Shown here piece by piece: positions 33,501-40,642 of a DNA stretch of 40,642 nucleotides. The first letter of the stretch is position 1; every line of letters begins with the position of its first letter. The stretch is taken from positions 1-40,642 of the forward strand of contig CAIQIE010000077.1 in NCBI GenBank assembly GCA_903871805.1, written 5' to 3'. Origin of the DNA: an uncultured Planctomycetaceae bacterium (GTDB lineage: Bacteria > Planctomycetota > Planctomycetia > Planctomycetales > Planctomycetaceae). The notes under the pieces were generated by a model. That model made no database searches, had not been told where the DNA came from, and saw nothing but the letters and a program-made list of their open reading frames with translations. A program made the translations under genes and the position numbers.

Positions 33501-35145
33501 GGGCGCAAAACCCGGAGAAGGCGGAGAACTGCCAGGGCACAAAGTCGACAAAGTCATCGCCTCCACTCGGCTTTCCACGCCGGGGGTTGGCCTGATCAGT
33601 CCGCCGCCACACCACGACATCTACTCCATCGAAGACCTCGCGCAGCTGATCTTTGACCTCAAGAACGCCAACCGCCGCGCACGCGTTAGCGTCAAGCTGG
33701 TGTCCGAAGTGGGCGTCGGGACCATTGCGTCCGGTGTGGCCAAAGGGCATGCCGACAATATCCTGATCTCCGGTTTCGAAGGCGGCACAGGCGCTTCGCC
33801 GCTGACCAGCATCAAGCATGCCGGACTGCCGTGGGAACTGGGGCTTGCCGAAACCCATCAGACGCTGGTCATGAATGACCTCCGCAGTCGTGTACGACTG
33901 CAGACTGACGGGCAGTTAAAAACTGGCCGCGATGTGGTCATTGCCACGATGCTGGGTGCCGAAGAGTACGGGTTTGCGACCGCTCCGCTGATCACGCTGG
34001 GCTGTATCATGATGCGTAAGTGTCACCTGAATACATGTCCGGTTGGCATTGCGACTCAGGATCCGGTTCTTCGAAAGAAGTTCCAGGGGAAGCCCGAGCA
34101 CGTTGTGAATTACCTGTTCATGGTCGCCGACGAGGTTCGGGAAATCATGGCCAGTCTGGGATTCCGTACGATCAACGAGATGGTTGGTCGCGTGGACATG
34201 CTGCAGCTGGATGATTCCGTTACGCACTGGAAGGCAAAGAGTCTGGATCTCAGTCCGATTCTGACCCTTGCACAGAAGCCGCATCCTGACGTTCAGACAT
34301 GGTGCACGATTGATCAGAACCATGCTCTGGATGCTGTGCGCGACATGGAACTGCTGCAGAAGTGCGAACCCGCGTTGAAGGAACGGAAGCATGTTCGGAT
34401 CGATACCACGATCCGTAACACGGACCGAGCCTTCGGCACGATTCTCAGCAACGAAGTGAGCCGGGCAGCCGGAGCAAATGGATTGCCGTCCGACACCATT
34501 CATATCCGGGCCAAAGGGTCGGCAGGACAGAGTGTTGGTGCCTGGCTGGCTCATGGTGTCACCATCGAAATTGAGGGGGACGCCAATGACTATGCAGGCA
34601 AGGGACTTTCCGGCGGCCGCCTGATTGTTTATCCGCCGAAGGAAGCAGGGTTCGTCGCCGAACAGAATATTCTGATTGGAAACGTGGCACTGTATGGAGC
34701 CACATCCGGGGAAGCGTATTTCCGTGGGATTGCGGCAGAACGATTCTGCGTGCGAAATTCCGGTGCGACAGCCGTGATCGAAGGCGTGGGCGACCATGGT
34801 CTGGAGTATATGACCGGCGGTCGGGCTGTCGTGCTTGGGCCAACGGGGCGCAACTTCGCCGCAGGGATGTCTGGCGGTGTGGCGTACGTCTTTGACCCGG
34901 CCGAACGATTCCTGGTGAACTGCAACCTTGAGATGGTCGAGCTGGAGAAGATTGTGGATCCGGCTGATGAAGAGGAACTGAAGACCCTGATTGAAAATCA
35001 CCGTCGATACACCGGTTCTACGGTTGCCGCGGAGATTCTGAATCACTGGGAATTGGCCATCACGCAGTTCCACAAAGTGATGCCAGTGGATTACAAGCGG
35101 GCTTTAAAAGAGCTGACCGCAGAAAAGGCCGGGGCTGCGAAGTAA
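30565..35145 (+). CDS. gltB: glutamate synthase large subunit
   Basis: This enzyme converts glutamine and 2-oxoglutarate to two glutamates and is central to ammonium assimilation. The 1526-residue product is full length. A short propeptide precedes the nucleophile Cys35 of the glutaminase domain (ENCGVGFVA), which would be exposed by processing. The glutaminase domain continues through RFATNTFPSWDRAQP (about 250) and HNGEINT. An FMN-barrel synthase domain with EGGTGASPLTS follows. The 3Fe-4S cysteines are in CIMMRKCHLNTCP (about 1147-1158), and the C-terminal gxgxg domain runs from KGSAGQSVGAWL to its end. ATG 30565 has AAGG 9 bases upstream. No gltD follows, so the electron donor subunit is elsewhere or the enzyme uses ferredoxin. 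Confidence 0.97.
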   Translation: MEDVRGNLYPAPYLPPYGAPKATGLYDPQFEHENCGVGFVAHIKGVRSHQIVDDAARILGHMDHRGACGCESNTGDGAGMLTALPHRFLQRVALAELGVELPAAGQYAAGIVFLPQDPQQRAECKQTVEQLIAQQGQTCLGWRVLPVDYDAADIGRTARACAPFMEMLLIGAAPGLAQDAFERQLFIIRKLASHKLRNSSLSQALLFYICSLSTKLIIYKGMLTSWQVMPFFPDLQAADYESHLAMVHSRFATNTFPSWDRAQPLRFMAHNGEINTVKGNSNWMFARQGMMKSELFGEDIRKLFPIIEPHTSDSGCFDNALEMLYHSGRTLQEIVMMMVPEAWQNHQTMPESKRAFYEYFSALQEPWDGPASISFTDGHYIGATLDRNGLRPSRYYVTKDDRVIMASEVGVLEIDPENVLTKGRLQPGRMFLVDFEQGRIIDDEELKGEVASRQPWQQWVSEQRIRLEELPRRTPPERLTGQELFSRMQAFGYTSETMQFMLLPLIKADKDPIGSMGNDAALACLSDQPRMLYDYFHQIFAQVTNPPIDSIREEVIMSLECYIGPEGNLLAPAAESVHRLAIPHPILTNHQMANLKGINHGNWKCRVIDITYPVSEGTDGLRPALDRICAEARQAIRDGYSLIVLSDRKISAERVPISSLMATGTVHHHLVRHEERTQIGLLVESGEAREVHHFCLLIGYGADAVNPYLALYALRQSRLDGKLSDDWDDDRIVAAYRSGVAHGMLKVMAKMGISTLQSYKGAQIFEALGLATEVVDLCFAGTPSRIKGVGFDLLARESLMRHHIGFPENPDSITPELPNMGLYAWRRHGEKHAWNPHTIGRIQQAARQGDKAAYKDFSSLVNRETTRACHLRGLLKFRPGKEVPLDEVESAAEIVKRFCTGAMSFGSISADSHEALAIAMNRIGGKSNTGEGGERYERFEPMENGDSRRSAIKQVASGRFGVTSWYLTNADELQIKISQGAKPGEGGELPGHKVDKVIASTRLSTPGVGLISPPPHHDIYSIEDLAQLIFDLKNANRRARVSVKLVSEVGVGTIASGVAKGHADNILISGFEGGTGASPLTSIKHAGLPWELGLAETHQTLVMNDLRSRVRLQTDGQLKTGRDVVIATMLGAEEYGFATAPLITLGCIMMRKCHLNTCPVGIATQDPVLRKKFQGKPEHVVNYLFMVADEVREIMASLGFRTINEMVGRVDMLQLDDSVTHWKAKSLDLSPILTLAQKPHPDVQTWCTIDQNHALDAVRDMELLQKCEPALKERKHVRIDTTIRNTDRAFGTILSNEVSRAAGANGLPSDTIHIRAKGSAGQSVGAWLAHGVTIEIEGDANDYAGKGLSGGRLIVYPPKEAGFVAEQNILIGNVALYGATSGEAYFRGIAAERFCVRNSGATAVIEGVGDHGLEYMTGGRAVVLGPTGRNFAAGMSGGVAYVFDPAERFLVNCNLEMVELEKIVDPADEEELKTLIENHRRYTGSTVAAEILNHWELAITQFHKVMPVDYKRALKELTAEKAGAAK

Positions 35146-35263
35146 TCCTGCTGCAGAGTTGACGGTCTCACTGCCTGCCGCCTGACTTCGTGTCAGTTGC
35201 GTGTGTGTGGGGGGGACATTCTCTGATGGGTGAGGTAATCCTGCCACATTTGTGAAATGCAAA

Positions 35264-35300
35264 AAACGAGCCCCGGATCTCAGTGATCCGGGGCTCGTTT
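35264..35300. terminator. bidirectional terminator between gltB and the dehydrogenase gene
   Basis: Arms 35264-35279 and 35285-35300 pair perfectly over 16 bp around the loop TCAGT, with an A-run on the left and a T-rich tail on the right. It serves both convergent genes. Confidence 0.95.
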
Positions 35301-35353
35301 CCGTTTTGCACGCAGTGAAAAATCTGCGGCTGTTCAGGGGTTGAGTGTAGCCA

Positions 35354-36334
35354 TTACCACTTCCAGCCGGACTGCCCCTTCAGGTTCTGGATACAGTCGG
35401 CTGGCCATTCGCCACGATGCAGGCGAATGATGATTTCGGCACCCAATGCCCATGTGGCGTCGTGAGATTCGTTGTCCAGCCCAGCGACGTGTCCGCTGAG
35501 CAGCACATTAGGCATTGCATGCAGGGGGCTGTCAGCCGGCAGTGGTTCGACTTCGAAGACATCCAGCCCAGCCGCGCGAACCTTGCCTGACTGAAGTGCT
35601 CGAATCAGCGCCGGTTCGTCGATGAGCGGTCCGCGAGCCGTATTAATCACCACGACGCCGGCTTTCATCTTTGCGATGGAGGCATCGTTGATCATGTGTC
35701 GGGACGCAGCGGTGACGGGCAGATGCAGAGAAACAAAGTCGGAGTCAGTGATCAGCTGATCGAGGCTGACCATGGGAATGGAGTGTTGTTCGGCAAAGGC
35801 TGTGGGCGGAAAGGGATCATACGCAATGACCTTCATGCCCAGGCCCAGTCCACGAATTGCGGTGGCCTGACCGATGCGTCCCAGACCGACCAGTCCCAGA
35901 GTTCGTCCCCAGATGCGAGGATAGGGATTTCGGTTCCATTCGCAGCGCCGGACTTCCTGATCGAGGGCTGGAAAACCGCGGCCGATCGCCATCAGCATCG
36001 CAATGGTGTGCTCAGCGACGGAATGATGATTGCAGCCGGGCGTCGTGGCCACGACGACGCCTTTTTCATCGCAGGTTGGAAGATTGATGGCATCGAAGCC
36101 GACTCCGGCCCGCGCCAGAACCCGCACCTGAGGGCTGGCTGCAATCACGGCGGGAGGATACGGTTCTGAGCCGGCAATGATGGCATCGTAGCCCTGAATC
36201 GCCTTAGTCAGGACGTCGGGATTCCAAAGATCAAGGCTGCGATCGACAACATGACATTCGTGACCGGCATCTTTCAGGAGTTGAAAGTGGGGACCGGATT
36301 CTCCATTGAGTGCCGTACAAAGGACGCGTACCAT
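35354..36334 (-). CDS. D-isomer specific 2-hydroxyacid dehydrogenase (phosphoglycerate dehydrogenase-like)
   Basis: The enzyme oxidises a D-2-hydroxyacid with NAD; 3-phosphoglycerate is a frequent substrate of this branch, but no second serine-pathway gene is nearby. The 326-residue product has the Rossmann motif LGLVGLGRIGQATA. The catalytic residues are an Arg in INTARGPLIDEPAL, a Glu in LDVFEVEPL and a His in LLSGHVAGLD. It lacks the C-terminal ACT domain of long PGDH enzymes. ATG 36334 has AGGAAA about 7 bases upstream and matches the family start. A divergent unknown gene lies 113 bases away. Confidence 0.92.
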   Translation of the reverse strand: MVRVLCTALNGESGPHFQLLKDAGHECHVVDRSLDLWNPDVLTKAIQGYDAIIAGSEPYPPAVIAASPQVRVLARAGVGFDAINLPTCDEKGVVVATTPGCNHHSVAEHTIAMLMAIGRGFPALDQEVRRCEWNRNPYPRIWGRTLGLVGLGRIGQATAIRGLGLGMKVIAYDPFPPTAFAEQHSIPMVSLDQLITDSDFVSLHLPVTAASRHMINDASIAKMKAGVVVINTARGPLIDEPALIRALQSGKVRAAGLDVFEVEPLPADSPLHAMPNVLLSGHVAGLDNESHDATWALGAEIIIRLHRGEWPADCIQNLKGQSGWKW

Positions 36335-36447
36335 AGACAATTTCCTGTTGACCTGACTTTTCCAGCGTGGATTGATCGTAGAGAGTGACGGCCGTCGGCA
36401 CATGCCGAACCCCGTTCATTTGCGCAGGCAAAGAGCTGAGAGTACCA

Positions 36448-36900
36448 ATGCGGAACCTAACAGTCCGACTGACCTCCGACAATCAGATTGAAGTTCAGGT
36501 CGGTACAGAATCCCGCACCGGGGAATGCTACTATCTGGATCTTCGATCGGAAATAGACCAGTCACAAGTCGGATCGGCAGAGTTGGCTGAAGGTGTCCGA
36601 TCGCTGCTGCGTGGGTGGCTGAATGTGCTGACGGAAATGTCCGATGGCGATCAGGTATTTCTGCCTTTTGATTTTTCGGATGAGTACACACGCTGGCTGA
36701 CGGTTCATCGCTCGGATCGTGAGGCGGCGATTGTCTTTGGCTGGGCGGATGTTGAAGGCTGGGCGATTTCTCCGACGAATCCGGGCGAGTATTCCGCGGC
36801 ACTGCCCGGATTTCAGCCTGATGATCCGCTGTATGTGCAGACGTTCTATCTGCCGAGGCTGATTGGCGATCTGCGCTGTTCCCTGCTGAACATCTCCTGA
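36448..36900 (+). CDS. hypothetical protein, 150 residues
   Basis: I do not recognise the family. The product is acidic and has no signal peptide or membrane segment. Visible features are an N-terminal beta-rich stretch (NLTVRLTSDNQIEVQVG), a helix LAEGVRSLLRGWLNVLTEMSD, and paired strands around DQVFLPFDFSDEYTRWLTV and AAIVFGWADVEGWAI. Codon use matches its neighbours. The ribosome site is weak. It is divergent from the D-2-hydroxyacid dehydrogenase gene, 113 bases apart, so the two may share a control region. Confidence 0.7.
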   Translation: MRNLTVRLTSDNQIEVQVGTESRTGECYYLDLRSEIDQSQVGSAELAEGVRSLLRGWLNVLTEMSDGDQVFLPFDFSDEYTRWLTVHRSDREAAIVFGWADVEGWAISPTNPGEYSAALPGFQPDDPLYVQTFYLPRLIGDLRCSLLNIS

Positions 36901-37414
36901 CGGCGGCAGCGTTCATGTTGGGTGACAGCGAAGGGGGCCGACTGGCGGTGGTGTCGCGGTTTCGAAGCAAATCGGGGAGCTTTGGCTGGCGTTTGCCTGA
37001 GATCGCAGAAGGCAGCTGGCCTCGCGAATCGGAGTCTCATCAGCGGGCATACCGCATATTTTTGGGGGTTTGGCGACCGTTCCGAGGGGGACCGTTTGTC
37101 GTGGAAAAGGCTGAAAAAGCCTGATTGAACCGACCTGATGACTATCGGTCACAGGATTCCCGATCTTTCCTGACGACTTTCGGATGGAAATTTCGCCGGT
37201 TTGATTAGACTTTACTGGGATCTCCGTGTGGCGGAGATATTTTCGCCGAAAGCAAATGCTATTGAAATACCGAGGCTGGATTTAAGCGGGGGCCATTCGT
37301 GATTTCGCTAATTTGTTAAAGGCCGTTGCTGGCTGGGTGTTGCTGGCTGTTGGCCTGAACCTTCCCATTGCGGGAATCCTGCTGTTATTCTCTGGCTGTT
37401 ATTGTCTGATTGTT
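36901..37414. other. intergenic region upstream of def
   Basis: These 514 bases contain no gene I trust; short frames at 36915-37128 lack ribosome sites. A perfect 7-bp hairpin, ATCTCCG-TGTGG-CGGAGAT, lies at 37220-37238 and is followed by ATTTTCG. The frame of def is open back to a TTG at 37313 and would encode a hydrophobic stretch, discussed under def. Confidence 0.45.
37220..37243 (+). terminator. terminator-like hairpin before def
   Basis: Perfect 7-bp stem with a 5-nt loop followed by ATTTTC. It may end the transcript of the upstream unknown gene or lie in the def leader. Confidence 0.4.
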
Positions 37415-38014
37415 ATGACCACCATGAAAACTCTGGATATCGTCCTGCATCCACATCCTGCACTGCGATGGAAATGTCGCGAAGTGACAAAAATCGATGC
37501 CGAATTGCGGGATATTGTGCGGCAGATGTTTGACCTGATGTATGCGGCTCGCGGAGTTGGTCTGGCGGCCAATCAGGTGGGATTGCCGTATCGTCTGTTT
37601 GTGATCAATGCGGAGGGTGATCCGGATCAGAAGGATCAGGAGATGGTCTTCCTGAATCCTCGGATTACGCGAAAAAAAGGCAGTGAAGACGACGAAGAGG
37701 GTTGTCTCAGTCTGCCTGAGATTCACGCCACTGTGACTCGTGCATCGCAGATTGTTGTCGACGCCTTTGACCTTTCGGGGCAGCAATTTGAGCTGGTGAT
37801 GGAAGACTTTCCAGCGCGGGTCGTGCAGCACGAGTACGATCACATTGAGGGGGCGATGTTCACGGACCGGATTGCTCCGGCTGTCTTCAGTAAGCTGCAG
37901 CCGATGCTGACGGACCTGGAAGTTCAGTTTAAGGCGCGTCAGAAAGAGGGACTGATTGGTTCGGATGAGCAGTTGAAGGCGGAACTGATCGCGTTGGAAA
38001 AGCTTCGCACCTGA
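37415..38014 (+). CDS. def: peptide deformylase
   Basis: Def removes the formyl group from the N-terminal methionine of new proteins. The 199-residue product contains the three metal-site motifs: GVGLAANQVG (about 47-56), EGCLSLP with the metal Cys (about 95-101), and QHEYDH with two metal His and the catalytic Glu (about 138-143). ATG 37415 or ATG 37424 is the likely start. The frame extends upstream from TTG 37313 to give a hydrophobic segment, but deformylases are cytosolic and that segment has no ribosome site, so I exclude it. No fmt gene follows. An SDR gene is 148 bases downstream. Confidence 0.95.
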   Translation: MTTMKTLDIVLHPHPALRWKCREVTKIDAELRDIVRQMFDLMYAARGVGLAANQVGLPYRLFVINAEGDPDQKDQEMVFLNPRITRKKGSEDDEEGCLSLPEIHATVTRASQIVVDAFDLSGQQFELVMEDFPARVVQHEYDHIEGAMFTDRIAPAVFSKLQPMLTDLEVQFKARQKEGLIGSDEQLKAELIALEKLRT

Positions 38015-38162
38015 GATTGGCATTCCGGGCCAGTTTGGTGTGTGTTGGCGTTATGAAAACGGTTTCCGGGTCGGTGTTGAAATTCCGGGGATTGCGGCGA
38101 AGCGGTTTCGGGGCAGGTTGTCCCTCAACGACATTTCCATAGACTCAAAGATACAGATTCCT

Positions 38163-38975
38163 ATGACTCAATCCCTTTTCGATCTGACTGGTGAAACGGC
38201 CGTTGTGCTTGGTGGTACGGGAGTACTGGGTGGCGGCATGGCTTCGGCGCTGGCGGCTGCGGGAGCCACCGTTGCAGTGGTGGGACGCAATGAAGAGCGG
38301 GGCCAGGAGCGGGTTCGCCAGATTGAAGCCGCTGGTGGTCGGGCGATATTTCAGTCCGCTGATGCATTGGACACAAAGTCTTTGAGTGACGCTCGGGACG
38401 CGATCATCGGCAAACTGGGTTCGGTGACGATTCTGATCGCGGCCGCAGGTGGAAATCGTCCGGACGCCACATTGCCTCCGGGCAGTGATTTCTGTCGGCT
38501 GTCGCGAGAGGCATGGAACGGAGTGTTCGACCTGAATCTGGTGGGTGGTTCGCTGCTGCCGGCCCAGGTCTTTGGAGAAACCATGCTGGCTCAGAAAAAA
38601 GGCAGCATCATTAATATTGCATCGATGGCGGGGATGATTCCCTTATCCCGTGTCGTCGCTTACTCGGCAGCCAAGGCCGCCGTGATCAACTTTACAAAGT
38701 TTCTGGCTCGGGAATGGGCGACAAAAGGCGTGCGAGTCAACGCCATCAGTCCTGGTTTTTTCCCGGCGGAGCAGAACAAAGCGCTGCTATTCCGCGATGA
38801 CGGAAGTTATACCGAACGAGGGGCGCAGATTATCAGCCACACACCGATGGCTCGATTTGGTGAAGCTCAGGAACTGGCCGGAGCGGTTGTCTGGCTGGCA
38901 TCGCATCGCGCATCCTCTTTCGTAACGGGCCAGAATATCGTCGTTGACGGCGGATTTTCCTCGACAACGATCTGA
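38163..38975 (+). CDS. short-chain dehydrogenase/reductase (sugar acid type)
   Basis: This NAD(P)-dependent oxidoreductase of the SDR family is 270 residues long. The cofactor motif is VVLGGTGVLGGGMA near the N-terminus. The catalytic set is Ser in INIASMAGM, and Tyr and Lys in VVAYSAAKAAV. The C-terminus is typical (TPMARFGEAQELAGAVVWLAS and TGQNIVVDGGFS). The overall pattern resembles gluconate 5-dehydrogenase and D-mannonate oxidoreductase-type SDRs, but the substrate is inferred only. ATG 38163 matches the family start; the open frame upstream to 38040 is not family sequence. No clear ribosome site is seen. Confidence 0.92.
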   Translation: MTQSLFDLTGETAVVLGGTGVLGGGMASALAAAGATVAVVGRNEERGQERVRQIEAAGGRAIFQSADALDTKSLSDARDAIIGKLGSVTILIAAAGGNRPDATLPPGSDFCRLSREAWNGVFDLNLVGGSLLPAQVFGETMLAQKKGSIINIASMAGMIPLSRVVAYSAAKAAVINFTKFLAREWATKGVRVNAISPGFFPAEQNKALLFRDDGSYTERGAQIISHTPMARFGEAQELAGAVVWLASHRASSFVTGQNIVVDGGFSSTTI

Positions 38976-39053
38976 GACAACTACAGGCTCTGTCGGCACG
39001 ACGCCAGAAATATTCATCACGGAGGATCGTTCGAACTGTTAAACGGTACGATC

Positions 39054-40642
39054 ATGTCCACGATATCAGTCAGTAAAGTTCTTAAGTCGCTTCCAGTCGC
39101 CCATAACGCCGAAGAATCGCTTCGTGAAGCGGCGGCCTCAGGCAACGCGCAGGCCCTGCAGAAGGCCTGGATGGCGGGGCTCAGTCGCCCACTCAAGCGG
39201 ATTCGGAAACGCCTGCGGGGCGCGCCAATGCTGGCCGCATGGTCTGTGGACAGTCTGGACCTGTCTGCCCGCGAGCGAGAGTTGGCAGCCGCTCTCAATG
39301 CACTGCAGGAACCTTCCGGGAAGAAAAAGAAAAAGCAGGAAGCTGGCAAAAACAGAAAATCGCTTTCGACCAGTGACGTGCTGGCGGACTGGGTTGCAAA
39401 AGTGCGAGGCGGGCCCGGGGCGTGGGAATCCCTGGTGATCGCGGAAATTCTGCTTCGTGAAGGTGCGGAGCTGAGTGCGGAAGTTTTCACGGCAAGCCTT
39501 GTCGCGCTGTCCCGGGGACTGCTTTCAAAATCGGGGGAAAGTCCCTTTCCGCTCAAAGACCGATCCCGCGACACCGACCTGCCGGACCCGGTGAGGATTC
39601 TGATTAGTGCGGGTGAAGCTCCGCTGGTTTGTGGACTTTTGCTAAGTCCTCTGGAGGGGGCCGATGATCTGCAGCAAATCGGGCGGCAGGCACTGCGGCG
39701 GATGCTGCACGAAAGTACTGATGCGGAGGGCTGTCTCCATGGATCACTGCATGGACGACTTCCTGCGGTGATGGCCCCCCTTGCCCGAAGCACCTTCTGG
39801 TCGGACGTGTTTCATCAACCGCTTTGGGAAGGTGAGGACCTGTCGCGAATCCAGAGTATGCATAGCAAAGCCTGTATGCTGGCCACGCCGCCTCAGGGAA
39901 CACACGACGGCCGGGAAGTTCCCGAAGTTTCAGAGTTGCCACTGCAACCGGTTCTGGAACTAATGCTGAAATCACTGGACAGTGAGCACGCGTCGAAACT
40001 GAGCCGCTTGCTGCGGAAAACACAGAAGCCGCTGAAGGAGATTTCTGTACCAAAACCATTCCGGGCTCCGAAAGACAGCGAGCAGGACGAGACGCCAGAG
40101 GACGTGGCGTCTTCAGCCGAAGTGCAGAAGTCTGAAGGTGACAATTCAACGGATTTGTTGACATCGTGGCAATCGGACACGGTTTGTTCGGCCGTGCTGC
40201 GTTCATCGTTGCAGCCGGATGCAGATGTGATTGTCCTCGACTGGCATGCGGGGCAGGTGCAGTTGCAGATTTTTACCGGAGGAGTCCTTGTGTTTTCCGG
40301 CCCGTGGCACTGGTCTGTGCAGCTGAACGACAAAGCGGTGACGGGGCCGACAGCGTGGAAGTGCAGCTGCTGGTTTGACGATGCAGAGTGCGTATTTATC
40401 GAGCTGGAGGCGGAGAATGCTGATTCGCTGAAGTGTATTCGGCAAATCATGCTGGCCACCCGCGAGCGGTTTGCGATCCTGACAGACAGCGTCTCGACGT
40501 CGGTAGCGGAAACGCGAGTCCAGCTCACAACGGCCTTGCCCTTAGTGCAGGGTACCACGGTCATGGGGGATTCGATAACGCGGGAGCAGGTGTTGACCTG
40601 CGGGATGGCCCGCATTCGTGCATTACCGGCGTGGCTGGAAGA
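39054..40642 (+). CDS. large hypothetical protein, incomplete at window end
   Basis: An open frame of at least 529 codons starts at ATG 39054 and runs off the right edge. The frame is uninterrupted and has the codon use of its neighbours. The N-terminal 230 residues are helical with a Lys-rich linker (KKKKKQEAGKNRK near residue 90). A polar, acidic linker follows near 335-365. The last 160 residues are beta-rich and contain VFSGPWHWSVQL, KCSCWFDDAECVFIELEAE and a strand ending in FAILTDSV. This part resembles the beta-sandwich domain of heparinase-like polysaccharide lyases. No signal peptide is seen. The family is not identified. A GGAGG at 39021-39025 is too far away to be its ribosome site. 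Confidence 0.7.
   Translation, partial: MSTISVSKVLKSLPVAHNAEESLREAAASGNAQALQKAWMAGLSRPLKRIRKRLRGAPMLAAWSVDSLDLSARERELAAALNALQEPSGKKKKKQEAGKNRKSLSTSDVLADWVAKVRGGPGAWESLVIAEILLREGAELSAEVFTASLVALSRGLLSKSGESPFPLKDRSRDTDLPDPVRILISAGEAPLVCGLLLSPLEGADDLQQIGRQALRRMLHESTDAEGCLHGSLHGRLPAVMAPLARSTFWSDVFHQPLWEGEDLSRIQSMHSKACMLATPPQGTHDGREVPEVSELPLQPVLELMLKSLDSEHASKLSRLLRKTQKPLKEISVPKPFRAPKDSEQDETPEDVASSAEVQKSEGDNSTDLLTSWQSDTVCSAVLRSSLQPDADVIVLDWHAGQVQLQIFTGGVLVFSGPWHWSVQLNDKAVTGPTAWKCSCWFDDAECVFIELEAENADSLKCIRQIMLATRERFAILTDSVSTSVAETRVQLTTALPLVQGTTVMGDSITREQVLTCGMARIRALPAWLE

Noticed and set aside
32824-35073. Long minus-strand open frames opposite gltB (33916-35073 and 32824-33858)
   Set aside because: They lie wholly opposite a well-identified gene, have no ribosome sites or family motifs, and are explained by codon bias of gltB.
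37313-37414. Hydrophobic N-terminal extension of peptide deformylase from a TTG codon
   Set aside because: There is no ribosome site, deformylase is cytosolic, and family homology begins at 37415-37424.
39017-40615. Minus-strand frames of 258 and 240 codons near the right edge
   Set aside because: They are Ser/Arg-rich shadow translations of the plus-strand open gene that runs off the window; no start signals are seen.
1-40642. CRISPR arrays, transposases, integrases, phage or toxin-antitoxin genes
   Set aside because: No regularly spaced repeats and no recognisable products of these types were seen on either strand.

Overview
The window reads as chromosomal DNA of a non-anammox planctomycete. 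The best evidence is an H-X9-DG (DUF1559) protein with a pilin-like N-terminus beside a small lipoprotein, an ECF sigma factor of the planctomycete-rich PF07638 type, a Tat-type Gfo/Idh/MocA oxidoreductase, a ResB-CcsA fusion, and a murC-murB-ddl cluster with no fts genes next to it. Genes are moderately GC-rich, fairly widely spaced and on both strands. I see no tRNA, rRNA, CRISPR array, transposase, integrase or phage gene. This is mainly core genome with small lineage-specific loci.

Layout. 0.2-2.2 kb: a two-gene ABC exporter. 2.2-4.6 kb: recA, with hairpins in its leader and a strong terminator, converging on an ECF sigma gene that has a 30-bp near-palindrome just upstream. 5.1-6.7 kb: three small plus-strand genes (BON-domain protein, receiver-like protein lacking the phospho-acceptor Asp, secreted Cys-Cys/His-rich protein). 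7.2-11.3 kb: amidohydrolase (possible aminodeoxyfutalosine deaminase), DUF1559 protein, lipoprotein, nusB. 11.7-14.5 kb: a methyltransferase with a signal peptide, an exported cyclophilin and a lipoprotein. 14.7-20.1 kb: a giant cytochrome c synthase fusion (ResB-CcsA) and a class IV aminotransferase. 20.2-26.3 kb, minus strand: Gfo/Idh/MocA oxidoreductase, lipid A-type acyltransferase, ddl, murB, murC. 26.7-29.8 kb: FixJ-type response regulator and recG. 30.2-35.3 kb: a structured leader, glutamate synthase large subunit, and a 16-bp-stem terminator. 35.3-40.6 kb: D-2-hydroxyacid dehydrogenase, an unknown protein, peptide deformylase, an SDR oxidoreductase, and an unknown gene running off the window.

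How the genes fit together. The murC/murB/ddl and LpxL-like genes support a Gram-negative envelope with peptidoglycan precursors and lipid A. ResB-CcsA serves c-type cytochrome maturation. RecA and RecG serve recombination, and NusB and Def serve gene expression. GltB has no GltD partner beside it.

Most worth a second look: the hairpin-rich gltB leader, the palindrome at the ECF sigma gene with its small envelope-type neighbours, the receiver with Ser in place of Asp, the Cys-Cys protein and the exported methyltransferase. I found no clear multi-gene novel defence or biosynthetic system. Coordinates come from reading the sequence. Family calls come from motif recognition, with no database search.
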